Of a DNA stretch of 64,000 nucleotides, positions 45,965 to 54,727 are shown piece after piece. The stretch is from Hoylesella nanceiensis DSM 19126 = JCM 15639. Its GTDB lineage: Bacteria > Bacteroidota > Bacteroidia > Bacteroidales > Bacteroidaceae. The first letter of the stretch is position 1. Each line of letters opens with the position of its first letter. A model generated the notes under the pieces. That model did not search any database. It was not told where the DNA came from and worked only from the letters and a program-made list of their open reading frames with translations. Location: contig NZ_KB904327.1 of assembly GCF_000379965.1 (NCBI RefSeq), forward strand, positions 372,001 to 436,000, written 5' to 3'. A program made the position numbers and the translations under genes.

Positions 45965-46747
45965 ATGTATTATTGGTTCATATTTCATAATGGAAATCTG
46001 CTAATAGAAGAGCAAGAGAATAGTTCTTATAACATTCCCTTTTCTTCTACTACACCAATAAAACAAGAGTATATCAATAGTAAAATCGTTGTAAAGAATA
46101 CATTCTGCGAAAACGATATCTATGCTTTAGATGTATCATTTCCTGAGAATATAGGACCAACTTACAAATGGTTAGGACTGAGAGCCTCTCATAATGGGTT
46201 ACCAAAGGAATACTATGATCTTGCAGGAAAATGCTTTGAGTTACTTCATTGGCATAAACACAATCACTATTGTTCACGATGTGGAACAGAATTGATATGG
46301 AATACCGATATATCTAAAGTATGCTTACACTGCAAGAACGAAGTTTGGCCACAGCTAGCAATAGCTATTATTGTACTAATACACAAGAAAGACGAAGTAT
46401 TATTGGTACATGCAAGGAATTTTAGAGAGAACTTATACGGATTAGTTGCAGGCTTTGTTGAGACTGGAGAAAGTCTAGAAGAAGCAGTAATACGTGAAAT
46501 TAAGGAAGAAACAGGATTGGAAGTAACTAATATCCAATATCAAAGTTCTCAGCCATGGCCCTACCCTTCCAACTTAATGGCAGGCTTTACGGCAGAATAT
46601 AAATCAGGAGATATAACTCTTCAAGAATCAGAATTAAGTGCAGGAGCGTGGTTTAAGTATAATGAACTGCCTCTTATTCCAGATAAAGCAAGCCTCGCAC
46701 GCAAACTAATAGACAACTGGTTGAAACAATTTAAACAACAACTATAA
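45965..46747 (+). CDS. nudC: NudC-type NAD(H) pyrophosphatase, Nudix hydrolase
   Basis: A 260-residue enzyme. The zinc ribbon is complete (YCSRCGTEL, then VCLHCKNEV: four cysteines) at about 102-127, followed by the Nudix domain with GFVETGESLEEAVIREIKEETGLEV, matching GX5EX7REUXEEXGU. The SQPWPYPSNLM motif after the Nudix box is specific for NudC, which cleaves NAD(H) and can remove NAD caps from RNA. Two bases separate its stop from the next ATG. Confidence 0.93.
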   Translation: MYYWFIFHNGNLLIEEQENSSYNIPFSSTTPIKQEYINSKIVVKNTFCENDIYALDVSFPENIGPTYKWLGLRASHNGLPKEYYDLAGKCFELLHWHKHNHYCSRCGTELIWNTDISKVCLHCKNEVWPQLAIAIIVLIHKKDEVLLVHARNFRENLYGLVAGFVETGESLEEAVIREIKEETGLEVTNIQYQSSQPWPYPSNLMAGFTAEYKSGDITLQESELSAGAWFKYNELPLIPDKASLARKLIDNWLKQFKQQL

Positions 46748-46749
46748 AC

Positions 46750-48054
46750 ATGAAAATTTTAGAAAAAGCACTTGGCTTTGATCCAAGTAAGCACTCATTC
46801 CGCACTGAACTGATTGCGGGTGCAACCACATTCTTAACAATGAGCTACATTCTAGCAGTGAATCCATCTATCCTTGCTGACTCAGGAATGGATAAAGGAG
46901 CGTTATTTACCGCAACTGCTGTGGCATCTGCAATCGCTACTTTGCTTTTAGCGTTTATGGCTAAGCTACCATTTGCGCAAGCTCCTAGTATGGGATTGAA
47001 TGCCTTTTTTGCTTATACTCTTTGTCAAGCAATGGGTTACTCATGGGAACAATCACTTGCAATTATGCTTATTGAAGGTATTATCTTTATTGCAATCACC
47101 TTCTTTAACGTTCGAGAACTAATCCTTGCAAGTATTCCTAAGAACCTAAGATATGCCATATCTGCGGGTATTGGTATGTTTATTGCCTTCATTGGACTAA
47201 AGAATGCGGGTATCATTGTATCAAGTCCTGCTACTTATGTCACTCTTGGTGCATTTACTCCAACTGCAATTTTGGGTATCATTGCAATTGTTTTAAGTGG
47301 TATTCTAATGGCAAGAAAAGTAAAAGGTTCACTCTTCTACGGAATTGTTATTGCAACATTGATTGGTATTCCTATGGGCGTTACAGTCCTTCCAAAAGGT
47401 TGGTTGCCTGTATCTATGCCCCATTCAGTAAGCCCAATCTTCTGTAAATTCGACTTTACAGGCTTCTTATCACTTAAGACTTGCTTGGTAGTGCTGTCTC
47501 TACTCATGGTGAATATCTTTGATACCATCGGTACTTTAGTTGGACTTGCAGAGAAAACAGGTATCGTTAAGCAAGATGGAAGCATTCCAAATGTAAAAGA
47601 AGCGATGATGAGTGACGCCATTGGAACAACTGCTGGTGCAATGCTTGGTTCATCAACAATCACCACTTATATTGAAAGTGCATCTGGAATTGCAGAAGGT
47701 GGTCGTTCAGGTTTAACCGCATTCGTTGTAGGTTTATTCTTCATTGTATCACTCTTCCTTTCTCCAATCTTCCTACTTATCCCTAGTGCAGCAACAAGTG
47801 GCGCTCTAGTTTTAGTGGGAGTACTTATGATTGACAGTGTTCAAAAAATTGAATTCAATGATGTTTCTGAAGCTTTCCCAGCATTCATAACAATGATTAC
47901 CATGGTTTTATGCTATTCAATTGCAGATGGTATCTACATGGGTATCTTAAGTTATGTAATCCTTAAGCTTTGTACATCACAATGGAAGTCTGTGAATCTA
48001 ACACTTGTTATTTTATCAATTCTATTCGTACTTTATTTCATCACTAAGGATTAA
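46750..48054 (+). CDS. NCS2-family purine permease, AzgA-type
   Basis: A 434-residue inner-membrane transporter with 12 or more helices. The N-terminus (FDPSKHSFRTELIAGATTFLTMSYILAVNP) and FAQAPSMGLNAFFAYT are hallmarks of the AzgA-like hypoxanthine/guanine/adenine branch of NCS2. Further signatures are MVNIFDTIGTLVGLAEKTG and the C-terminal helix set. It brings purine bases into the cell by proton symport, matching its place after the 5'-nucleotidase and Nudix genes. Confidence 0.92.
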   Translation: MKILEKALGFDPSKHSFRTELIAGATTFLTMSYILAVNPSILADSGMDKGALFTATAVASAIATLLLAFMAKLPFAQAPSMGLNAFFAYTLCQAMGYSWEQSLAIMLIEGIIFIAITFFNVRELILASIPKNLRYAISAGIGMFIAFIGLKNAGIIVSSPATYVTLGAFTPTAILGIIAIVLSGILMARKVKGSLFYGIVIATLIGIPMGVTVLPKGWLPVSMPHSVSPIFCKFDFTGFLSLKTCLVVLSLLMVNIFDTIGTLVGLAEKTGIVKQDGSIPNVKEAMMSDAIGTTAGAMLGSSTITTYIESASGIAEGGRSGLTAFVVGLFFIVSLFLSPIFLLIPSAATSGALVLVGVLMIDSVQKIEFNDVSEAFPAFITMITMVLCYSIADGIYMGILSYVILKLCTSQWKSVNLTLVILSILFVLYFITKD

Positions 48055-48059
48055 GAGAT

Positions 48060-49043
48060 ATGAAAGAAATACATTGGGGATTTATTGGTTGTGGAGAAGT
48101 TACCGAAAAGAAATCTGGTCCTGCCTTTAATAAGGTAGAAGGTTCGTATGTTGAGGCTGTAATGAGTCGAAGCGAAGAGAAAGCTCGCTTATATGCTGAA
48201 CGCCATCAGATAAAGAAATGGTATACTGATGCACAAGAACTTATTAACGACTCCAATGTAAATGCTATATACATTGCTACTCCTCCTTCTAGTCATGCTA
48301 CGTTTGCTATCATGGCTATGAAGGCAGGAAAGCCTGTATATATAGAGAAACCACTCGCTTCAAGCTATGAAGATTGCGCCCGAATTAACCGAATTTCGTT
48401 AGAAACAGGTGTTCCTTGCTTTGTAGCTTACTACAGAAGATACCTTCCCTACTTTATAAAAGTGAAAGAACTTATTAACTCAGGCATAATAGGAAAGGTA
48501 ACTAATGTTCAATTAAGATTCTCTGTTCCACCACGAGAATTAGACTATAACTGTCAAAATAATAGACCTTGGCGTCTACAACCCGATATTGCTGGAGGTG
48601 GATATTTCTATGATTTGGCTCCACATCAGCTTGATATTCTCCAAAACCTGTTTGGAATCATTACTAAAGCGCATGGCTATTGCGCCAATATAGCTCATCT
48701 TTATAAAGCAGAAGACACTATTAGTGCATGCTTTTTGTTTGAAAATGGACTCCCAGGAAGTGCCTCTTGGTGCTTTGTTGGACACCAAAGTGCAAGAGAA
48801 GATAGTATTGAAGTAATTGGCGAAAAGGGACTAATTACATTCTCTGTATTCGATTATAAGCCCATTCAAATCATCACAAGTAACGGAACAAACAATATAA
48901 CTGTAGAAAACCCTCCATACGTTCAGCTTCCAATAATTAAAGATGTTATTGAAGATTTACAAGGACTTGGAATTTGCGAAAGCACTAGTATCAGTGCAAC
49001 GCCAGTCAACTGGGTGATGGATAGGATTCTTGGTAAACTATAA
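48060..49043 (+). CDS. Gfo/Idh/MocA-family oxidoreductase
   Basis: A 327-residue NAD(P)-dependent sugar or cyclitol dehydrogenase-like protein. The Rossmann fold is at the N-terminus (WGFIGCGEVTEKKSGPAF, a GxGxxx loop), with IYIATPPSSHATFAIMAMKAGKPVYIEKPLA containing the EKP motif. The C-terminal beta-domain holds GGGYFYDLAPHQLDIL with the catalytic histidine. Substrate is unknown. It is 5 bp from the permease and 13 bp from the DUF4421 gene. There is no signal peptide, so it is cytosolic. Confidence 0.9.
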   Translation: MKEIHWGFIGCGEVTEKKSGPAFNKVEGSYVEAVMSRSEEKARLYAERHQIKKWYTDAQELINDSNVNAIYIATPPSSHATFAIMAMKAGKPVYIEKPLASSYEDCARINRISLETGVPCFVAYYRRYLPYFIKVKELINSGIIGKVTNVQLRFSVPPRELDYNCQNNRPWRLQPDIAGGGYFYDLAPHQLDILQNLFGIITKAHGYCANIAHLYKAEDTISACFLFENGLPGSASWCFVGHQSAREDSIEVIGEKGLITFSVFDYKPIQIITSNGTNNITVENPPYVQLPIIKDVIEDLQGLGICESTSISATPVNWVMDRILGKL

Positions 49044-49056
49044 TAAATATGTGTGA

Positions 49057-50139
49057 ATGAGAAAATTTCTGTGCATTCTATTTATAATTTTGATAAACAA
49101 TGGTATATATGCACAAAGTGATTCTTTGTCTGTAAATACCAATCAACCTAAAGAGGTAAAAGAAAGAGGCTTCAAAAAGTTTCTTTCTAACTTCACACGC
49201 ATTGATAGTAGCTACATAGAACCACAGCAATTCAATTTTGCATTCATGCTTCAAAACACCAATACTTATGAACTTTATCGTTTAAAGAGCGACCAAAACC
49301 AAAGTGTAACGCTTGCTCCTAACCCTTCAGTAAGGATTGGTCCATTCTTTGGTTGGCGCTGGATATTTCTTGGTTACACTTTTGATATCAGCCATTTAAA
49401 TGACAATAGCGGTAAACAAGAATTCAACTTAAGTTTATATAGTGCTCAAGTTGGAATCGATTTATTCTATAAGAAAACTGGAAATGATTATAAGATAAAG
49501 AATATAGATCTTGGAAATAGCATCTCAACAAAAAACATAAACAATGTAGAGTTTAACGGATTCAAAGCCAGTATCAAAGGTTTCAACCTTTATTATATCT
49601 TCAATCACCACAAATTCTCATATCCAGCAGCTTTCAGTCAAAGCACAATACAACGTAAAAGCGCAGGTTCTATACTTATGGGCATTGGTTTAACCGAACA
49701 TTCTGTAGGTGTTGACTGGGATAATATGGAGAATCTTCTCAAAGAGAAGCTAAACATCACCAACCAGACTGTATTAGATTCAAGCATTAGATTTGAGCGA
49801 ATAAAATATACCGATATATCTCTTTCATGCGGATATGCCTACAACTGGGCATTTGCACGCAATTGGTTATTAGCAGGTTCGCTATCTCTTGCAGTTGGAT
49901 ATAAGCACAGTAAAGGTAACACCAATAACACTTCAGGTACTAATACATCGTTTTCTTTGCAGAATTTAAACCTCGATGGTATTGGACGTTTCGGCTTAGT
50001 ATGGAACAATATGAGGTGGTATGCAGGTGCAAGTGCCATTCTACACGGATATAATTATCGTAAAAAGCAATTCTCAACGAATAATATTTTTGGCACACTC
50101 AATATCTATGCAGGTGTAAACTTTGGTAGAAAAAAATAA
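49057..50139 (+). CDS. DUF4421-family outer-membrane-like protein
   Basis: A 360-residue exported protein. Signal peptide FLCILFIILINNGIYAQ, then a region with YIEPQQFNFAFMLQNTNTYELYRLKS, the DUF4421 signature as I know it. Alternating beta-strands follow with aromatic girdles (WRWIFLGYTFDISHL, NLYYIFNHHKFSYPAAF, LNIYAGVNFGRKK at the C-terminus). This is the pattern of a small outer-membrane beta-barrel ending in alternating hydrophobic residues. The DUF1460 gene follows after one base. Confidence 0.8.
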   Translation: MRKFLCILFIILINNGIYAQSDSLSVNTNQPKEVKERGFKKFLSNFTRIDSSYIEPQQFNFAFMLQNTNTYELYRLKSDQNQSVTLAPNPSVRIGPFFGWRWIFLGYTFDISHLNDNSGKQEFNLSLYSAQVGIDLFYKKTGNDYKIKNIDLGNSISTKNINNVEFNGFKASIKGFNLYYIFNHHKFSYPAAFSQSTIQRKSAGSILMGIGLTEHSVGVDWDNMENLLKEKLNITNQTVLDSSIRFERIKYTDISLSCGYAYNWAFARNWLLAGSLSLAVGYKHSKGNTNNTSGTNTSFSLQNLNLDGIGRFGLVWNNMRWYAGASAILHGYNYRKKQFSTNNIFGTLNIYAGVNFGRKK

Positions 50140-50140
50140 T

Positions 50141-50995
50141 ATGAAAATACTTGCCTCTCTCCTTATCTTTCTTTTTGCACCCCAAATGATATGGGGCAAC
50201 AATCAGCTATGGCAATATTCTAAAAGCGATAGCACTAAGATTGTCACTTTATTAGATGAGGCAAAGAATGAAAAAGAAGACACTAACTTTCCACTTTATT
50301 TTGCTAATAAGTTTATTGGAATACGCTATGTAGCCTCAACTCTTGAGCGAAATAAAACAGAAAAACTTGTAATCAACCTACAAGAGCTAGACTGCACCAC
50401 TCTTGTAGAAAATGTTCTTGCCCTCACCTTATGTGTAAAAACAAAGCAATACTCCTTCAATCAGTTTTGTACTTTTCTGCAAAAGATTCGCTATAACAAT
50501 GGAGTTATATCTTATCCCACCCGACTTCACTATTTCTCTGAGTGGATAAATGATAATACTAAACAAGGATTTGTAAAAGAGATAAATACTCCTAATCCAC
50601 CTTTTAAATCTCAACAGATTCTTGATTTGCACTATATGTCAACCCAACATCATAAATATCCCATGCTTGTTCAAAATTCTTCATGGATTAAGGAAATTAG
50701 AAAAATGGAACAAATGGTATCGGGAAAAACAGTAAACTATATTCCAAAAGAAATTTTAAACAATAGTTCTCTAATAAAAGACGTTATTAAAGATGGTGAT
50801 ATCATTGCCATAGTTACAGCGAGAAAGGGATTAGATACTTCACATATTGGCTTTGCCTCTTGGCATAATGGACAGCTACATCTTTTAAATGCATCACGAA
50901 TTAGAGGTAAAGTTGTAGACGAATCGATGACATTATATCAATATATGCAAACCCAAAGATATCAAATTGGAATTCGAATCATTAGAGTTTCATAA
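50141..50995 (+). CDS. DUF1460-family exported amidase-like protein
   Basis: A 284-residue protein, starting at the ATG at 50141 (KILASLLIFLFAPQMIWG is the signal peptide); an upstream frame adds six residues that overlap DUF4421. DUF1460 has an NlpC/P60-like papain fold: the catalytic cysteine is in LQELDCTTLVENVLAL and the histidine in ARKGLDTSHIGFASWH. It is likely to cut a peptide or amide bond in peptidoglycan in the periplasm. It closes a run of genes starting at 44180 without long gaps. Confidence 0.85.
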   Translation: MKILASLLIFLFAPQMIWGNNQLWQYSKSDSTKIVTLLDEAKNEKEDTNFPLYFANKFIGIRYVASTLERNKTEKLVINLQELDCTTLVENVLALTLCVKTKQYSFNQFCTFLQKIRYNNGVISYPTRLHYFSEWINDNTKQGFVKEINTPNPPFKSQQILDLHYMSTQHHKYPMLVQNSSWIKEIRKMEQMVSGKTVNYIPKEILNNSSLIKDVIKDGDIIAIVTARKGLDTSHIGFASWHNGQLHLLNASRIRGKVVDESMTLYQYMQTQRYQIGIRIIRVS

Positions 50996-51075
50996 GATAC
51001 TGATTACTATTAAGATATAATAGTTTATCTCTATCAAACATTATTACTATTCAAACAACGTTACACAACAATAAG

Positions 51076-52398
51076 ATGGAAATTAAATGCCCCCACTGTC
51101 ACACTTCTTTTTCACTCGAAGACAAGAATTATACCTATATTCTTAAGCAGGTAAAAGATGCAGAGTTCTCTAGAGATCTTGAGAAAAAGACTCAAGAATT
51201 GCAAGTGCGTAATGAATTAGAGAATGAGAAAAGCTCTATAAAAGCTCGTGAAGAATTGCAGAATCAAAAGGCTAATTTCGAAAGAGAAATAAGTAATAAG
51301 GATATCGAAATCAACAAGTTGCAAAACCAACTCAAAAGCATTGAGCACGAAAAGCAGCTTGAACTATCTGCAAAAATCAATGAAAAAGAGGCTCAAATCA
51401 TTCAACTAAAGGCTCAAATAGCTCAAAACAACAATAATATTGAGATTGCTATTGTTAGACAACAGCAACAAAGTCAAGAGCGTTTGCAAGAAAAAGAAAA
51501 GAGAATTATTGAGTTAGAAACTGAATTTAAATCAGAAACAGACAAACGTTCGCTATTAGAACTAGAGCTAAAGAATAATTATCAGCAGAAGATTGATGAC
51601 CTTGAAAAGCAGGTTGAATATTTTAAAGATATGAAGATACGCCTTTCTACCAAGATGATCGGCGAATCATTAGAATTATATTGCAGCAACCAATTTAACT
51701 CTACTCTACGTAGCTTAATGCCTAATGCTTATTTCGAGAAAGATAATGATGTTGTAGAAGGCAGTAAAGGAGATTTTGTTTTCCGTGATTTTGACAATGA
51801 AACGGAATACATTTCTATTATGTTTGAGATGAAGAACGAGCTGGATAATGGAGGGAAAAAGCATAAAAACGAAGATTTCCTTAAGAAACTAGACGAAGAC
51901 CGCAGAAAGAAACAATGCGAATATGCTGTTCTTGTGTCGCTTCTAGAGCCTGAAAACGAACTCTATAATAATGGTATTGTAGACGTTTCTTATCGCTATC
52001 CCAAGATGTATGTCATTCGTCCACAATTCTTTATACCTATCATCACACTGTTAGTACAGGCATCTAAGAAAAGTATAGAGTATCAACGACAACTAAAAAT
52101 AGCTCAAAGTCAAAGCATAGATGTAACCAACTTTGAAGAAAAGCTATTGGATTTCAAGGAGAAATTTGGTAAGAATTACGAACTTGCAAGTAGGAAATTT
52201 AATACTGCAATTGAAGAAATAGACAAGAGTATCGATCGATTACAAAAGGTAAAAGATGCCTTGTTAAGTTCAGAAAACAACCTTCGACTTGCCAATAATA
52301 AAGCTGAAGACTTAACAATAAAGAAACTTACCTATAATAATCCTACGATGAAGGCTAAGTTTGAAGAAGCTCGTAAAAATAAATCGTTAGAAGAATAG
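51076..52398 (+). CDS. DUF2130-domain coiled-coil protein
   Basis: A 440-residue cytosolic protein. A short CPHC motif opens it ([12 protein letters not shown]; the second CxxC half of a zinc ribbon is not seen). A long coiled coil runs from about 25 to 190, and then the DUF2130 domain from about 193 to 350 ([71 protein letters not shown]). The domain resembles nuclease-like folds of unproven activity. A second coiled coil closes it. It stands alone between the DUF1460 gene and a terminator. Confidence 0.85.
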   Translation: MEIKCPHCHTSFSLEDKNYTYILKQVKDAEFSRDLEKKTQELQVRNELENEKSSIKAREELQNQKANFEREISNKDIEINKLQNQLKSIEHEKQLELSAKINEKEAQIIQLKAQIAQNNNNIEIAIVRQQQQSQERLQEKEKRIIELETEFKSETDKRSLLELELKNNYQQKIDDLEKQVEYFKDMKIRLSTKMIGESLELYCSNQFNSTLRSLMPNAYFEKDNDVVEGSKGDFVFRDFDNETEYISIMFEMKNELDNGGKKHKNEDFLKKLDEDRRKKQCEYAVLVSLLEPENELYNNGIVDVSYRYPKMYVIRPQFFIPIITLLVQASKKSIEYQRQLKIAQSQSIDVTNFEEKLLDFKEKFGKNYELASRKFNTAIEEIDKSIDRLQKVKDALLSSENNLRLANNKAEDLTIKKLTYNNPTMKAKFEEARKNKSLEE

Positions 52399-52424
52399 CA
52401 ATTTATATCTCTATAAACAAATAC

Positions 52425-52468
52425 AAACAGCATAGATTTTAACCCTAATAGTCTATGCTGTTTTTATA
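52425..52468 (+). terminator. Terminator after the DUF2130 gene
   Basis: AAACAGCATAGA (52425-52436) pairs perfectly with TCTATGCTGTTT (52452-52463), loop of 15 bases, with T residues continuing to 52465. Confidence 0.8.
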
Positions 52469-52523
52469 TTTATCGATATCTTTTTTATATAAAATCAGCC
52501 ATTAAACATCAAATACTAATCTT

Positions 52524-52686
52524 AAAACATTTGCATTAATATCACTTTTAACAATACATAATAACCTATTGATATTCAATAAAATGCAACTCTTAAATAA
52601 AAGCTATGATTTTGCATGATAATTACATTACTTTTGTAGGTTAAAAGGATAGCAATTAGCACGAAAAAGCTATGCAATTAAAATCA
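52524..52686. repeat. 22-bp phased repeat array, copy 5
   Basis: Diverged units start at about 52524, then at 52599, 52621, 52643 and 52665 (22-bp steps), with a disturbed stretch between 52546 and 52598. Best units: AAAACATTTGCATTAATA, AAAAGCTATGATTTTG, AAAAGGATAGCAATTA, AAAAGCTATGCAATTA. A TACTTTTG resembling a promoter -7 box lies inside (52629-52636), but its upstream TTTG is only 14 bp away. The rest of the gap 52687-52984 is AT-rich with a C/T-rich segment near 52715-52760 and no gene. Confidence 0.5.
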
Positions 52687-52984
52687 TAACAAATTCCTTA
52701 TAAACCTAACCACATTGTTTGTATTCCTCAATCCCTATCCTACTCTATATTTTTCTTCCACAAATTGATATAAAAAGACTTACAAATAAGCTCCAATTAC
52801 GAACAATTTAGAAGTATCATACAAGCAAATAAATTCCTTTTACATCTATTTTTTCGCCTAAATAGGCACATTTTCTTATTTTTTATTCGTAACTTTACAC
52901 GCTAAGTACAAGCAAACATCAACAAAAGAGTAGATTTTTATAGGTCTATTCGATGAAATAAAAAGCATATAAATAAAGGCTATC

Positions 52985-54724
52985 ATGCATTTTAAATGGA
53001 AATATCTTCCTCCAAATCAAGAAGAAACATCTGAAGCAAAGGCATTAGGTGAAAAACTAAATATGAGCAATATTCTATCTTTATTGCTTGTTCGTCGTGG
53101 CATAAAGACCGAGTCGGCGGCTAAAAGATTTTTCCATCCTCAGCTATCAGAACTGATTAATCCATTTCTTTTGAAAGATATGGACGTGGCAGTCGACCGC
53201 CTTAACGATGCCATGGGACGTAAAGAACGCATTCTTGTATATGGAGATTATGATGTAGACGGCTGCACTTCGGTTGCCTTAGTATATAAATTCCTTCGTC
53301 AATACTATTCAAATATAGAATATTACATTCCCGATCGATATGAGGAAGGCTACGGAGTAAGTCAAAAAGGTATTGACTATGCTTATAAAAACGATGTTAA
53401 GCTCATTATAATTCTTGATTGCGGAATTAAAGCAATCGAAGAAATTACACTTGCAAAAAGCCTTGGTATAGACTTTATTATATGCGATCATCACGTACCT
53501 GATGAGGAAATGCCGCCCGCTGTGGCTATTATTAACCCCAAAAGACCTGATGATACCTATCCATTTAAGCATCTTTGTGGCTGTGGTGTGGGCTTTAAAC
53601 TAATGCAAGCTTTTGCCAAAAACAACGGAATTTCATTCTCTCGTCTTGCTCCTCTACTCGATTTCTGTGCTGTTAGTATTGCAGCTGACCTCGTTCCTGT
53701 TGAAGGCGAAAACAGAATACTTGCTTATCATGGTTTAAAACAATTAAACCAAAACCCCAGTATTGGTTTAAAAGCCATTATCGACATCTGTGGTTTAGAA
53801 GGAAAAGATGTATCAATGAGCGATATTATCTTCAAAATTGGTCCTAGAATCAATGCTTCTGGACGCATAGACAATGGAAAACAAAGCGTAGACTTATTGG
53901 TTGAAAAAGACTATTCTAAAGCCCTTCAACAAGCAAAGCATATCGATGAGTATAACGAACAACGCAAAGACATTGATAAACAAATGACAGAAGAGGCAAA
54001 TCAAATTGTCTCTCGCATTGAAAATCAAAAACAACAATCGTCTATTGTCGTTTATGACGAGAACTGGAAAAAAGGCGTTGTGGGTATTGTTGCATCTCGA
54101 TTAACTGAAATATACTTCCGTCCTACAGTGGTCTTGACAAAAGATGGAAACCTTGCAACAGGCTCTGCACGAAGCATTATGGGCGTAGATGTCTATGCTG
54201 CAATAAAACATTGTAGAGATTTGTTACTTAACTTTGGTGGACATACCTATGCAGCAGGATTAACATTGCATTGGGACGATATTCCAAAGTTTAAGCAACG
54301 TTTCCAAGAATATATTGAAAACCATATTCTTCCAGAACAAAAAGAAGCAACATTAGACATTGATGCACAAATTGACTTCAAAGATATTTCCAAGAAGTTC
54401 TTCCACGATTTGAAACGTTTTGCACCTTTTGGCCCATCAAATCCAAAGCCCAGATTTATAACCAAGGGCGTGTTTGATTATGGAACAAGTAAAGTTGTGG
54501 GACGTGAACAAGAACATATAAAACTAGAATTGGTTGACTCTAAATCAAGTCATGTAATGAATGGCATTGCATTTGGACAAAGTAAATCAGCTAGATACAT
54601 CAAGTCTAAAAGAGGATTTGACATTGCTTATACCCTAGAAGAAAATACCTTTAAACGCAATCTTGTACAACTACAGATTGAAGACATACGCCCAATAGAA
54701 GACGACCCAACAGAAGAACAGTAG
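52985..54724 (+). CDS. recJ: Single-stranded-DNA-specific exonuclease RecJ
   Basis: A 579-residue 5'-3' exonuclease of the DHH superfamily. Motifs: YGDYDVDGCTSVALVYKFL (motif I, DYDVDG), LIIILDCGI (motif II), IICDHHVP (motif III, DHH) and PKRPDD / CGCGVGFKL (motif IV). DHHA1 follows with SIVVYDENWKKGVVGIVASRLTE and the glycine-rich LLLNFGGHTYAAGLTL, and a C-terminal OB fold. RecJ works with RecQ in gap repair, and recQ is the next gene, 3 bp away. Confidence 0.95.
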   Translation: MHFKWKYLPPNQEETSEAKALGEKLNMSNILSLLLVRRGIKTESAAKRFFHPQLSELINPFLLKDMDVAVDRLNDAMGRKERILVYGDYDVDGCTSVALVYKFLRQYYSNIEYYIPDRYEEGYGVSQKGIDYAYKNDVKLIIILDCGIKAIEEITLAKSLGIDFIICDHHVPDEEMPPAVAIINPKRPDDTYPFKHLCGCGVGFKLMQAFAKNNGISFSRLAPLLDFCAVSIAADLVPVEGENRILAYHGLKQLNQNPSIGLKAIIDICGLEGKDVSMSDIIFKIGPRINASGRIDNGKQSVDLLVEKDYSKALQQAKHIDEYNEQRKDIDKQMTEEANQIVSRIENQKQQSSIVVYDENWKKGVVGIVASRLTEIYFRPTVVLTKDGNLATGSARSIMGVDVYAAIKHCRDLLLNFGGHTYAAGLTLHWDDIPKFKQRFQEYIENHILPEQKEATLDIDAQIDFKDISKKFFHDLKRFAPFGPSNPKPRFITKGVFDYGTSKVVGREQEHIKLELVDSKSSHVMNGIAFGQSKSARYIKSKRGFDIAYTLEENTFKRNLVQLQIEDIRPIEDDPTEEQ

Positions 54725-54727
54725 AAT

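Noticed and set aside
52629-52636. Promoter TACTTTTG as start of a small RNA
   Set aside because: The only upstream TTTG is 14 bp away, off the normal 19-23 bp, and the box is part of the degenerate repeat; evidence is too weak for a gene call.
52860-52875. GCCTAAATAGGC palindrome upstream of recJ as an operator
   Set aside because: The same 12 bases occur inside the coding end of the gene at 30476, so it is probably chance; no regulator or second site is visible.
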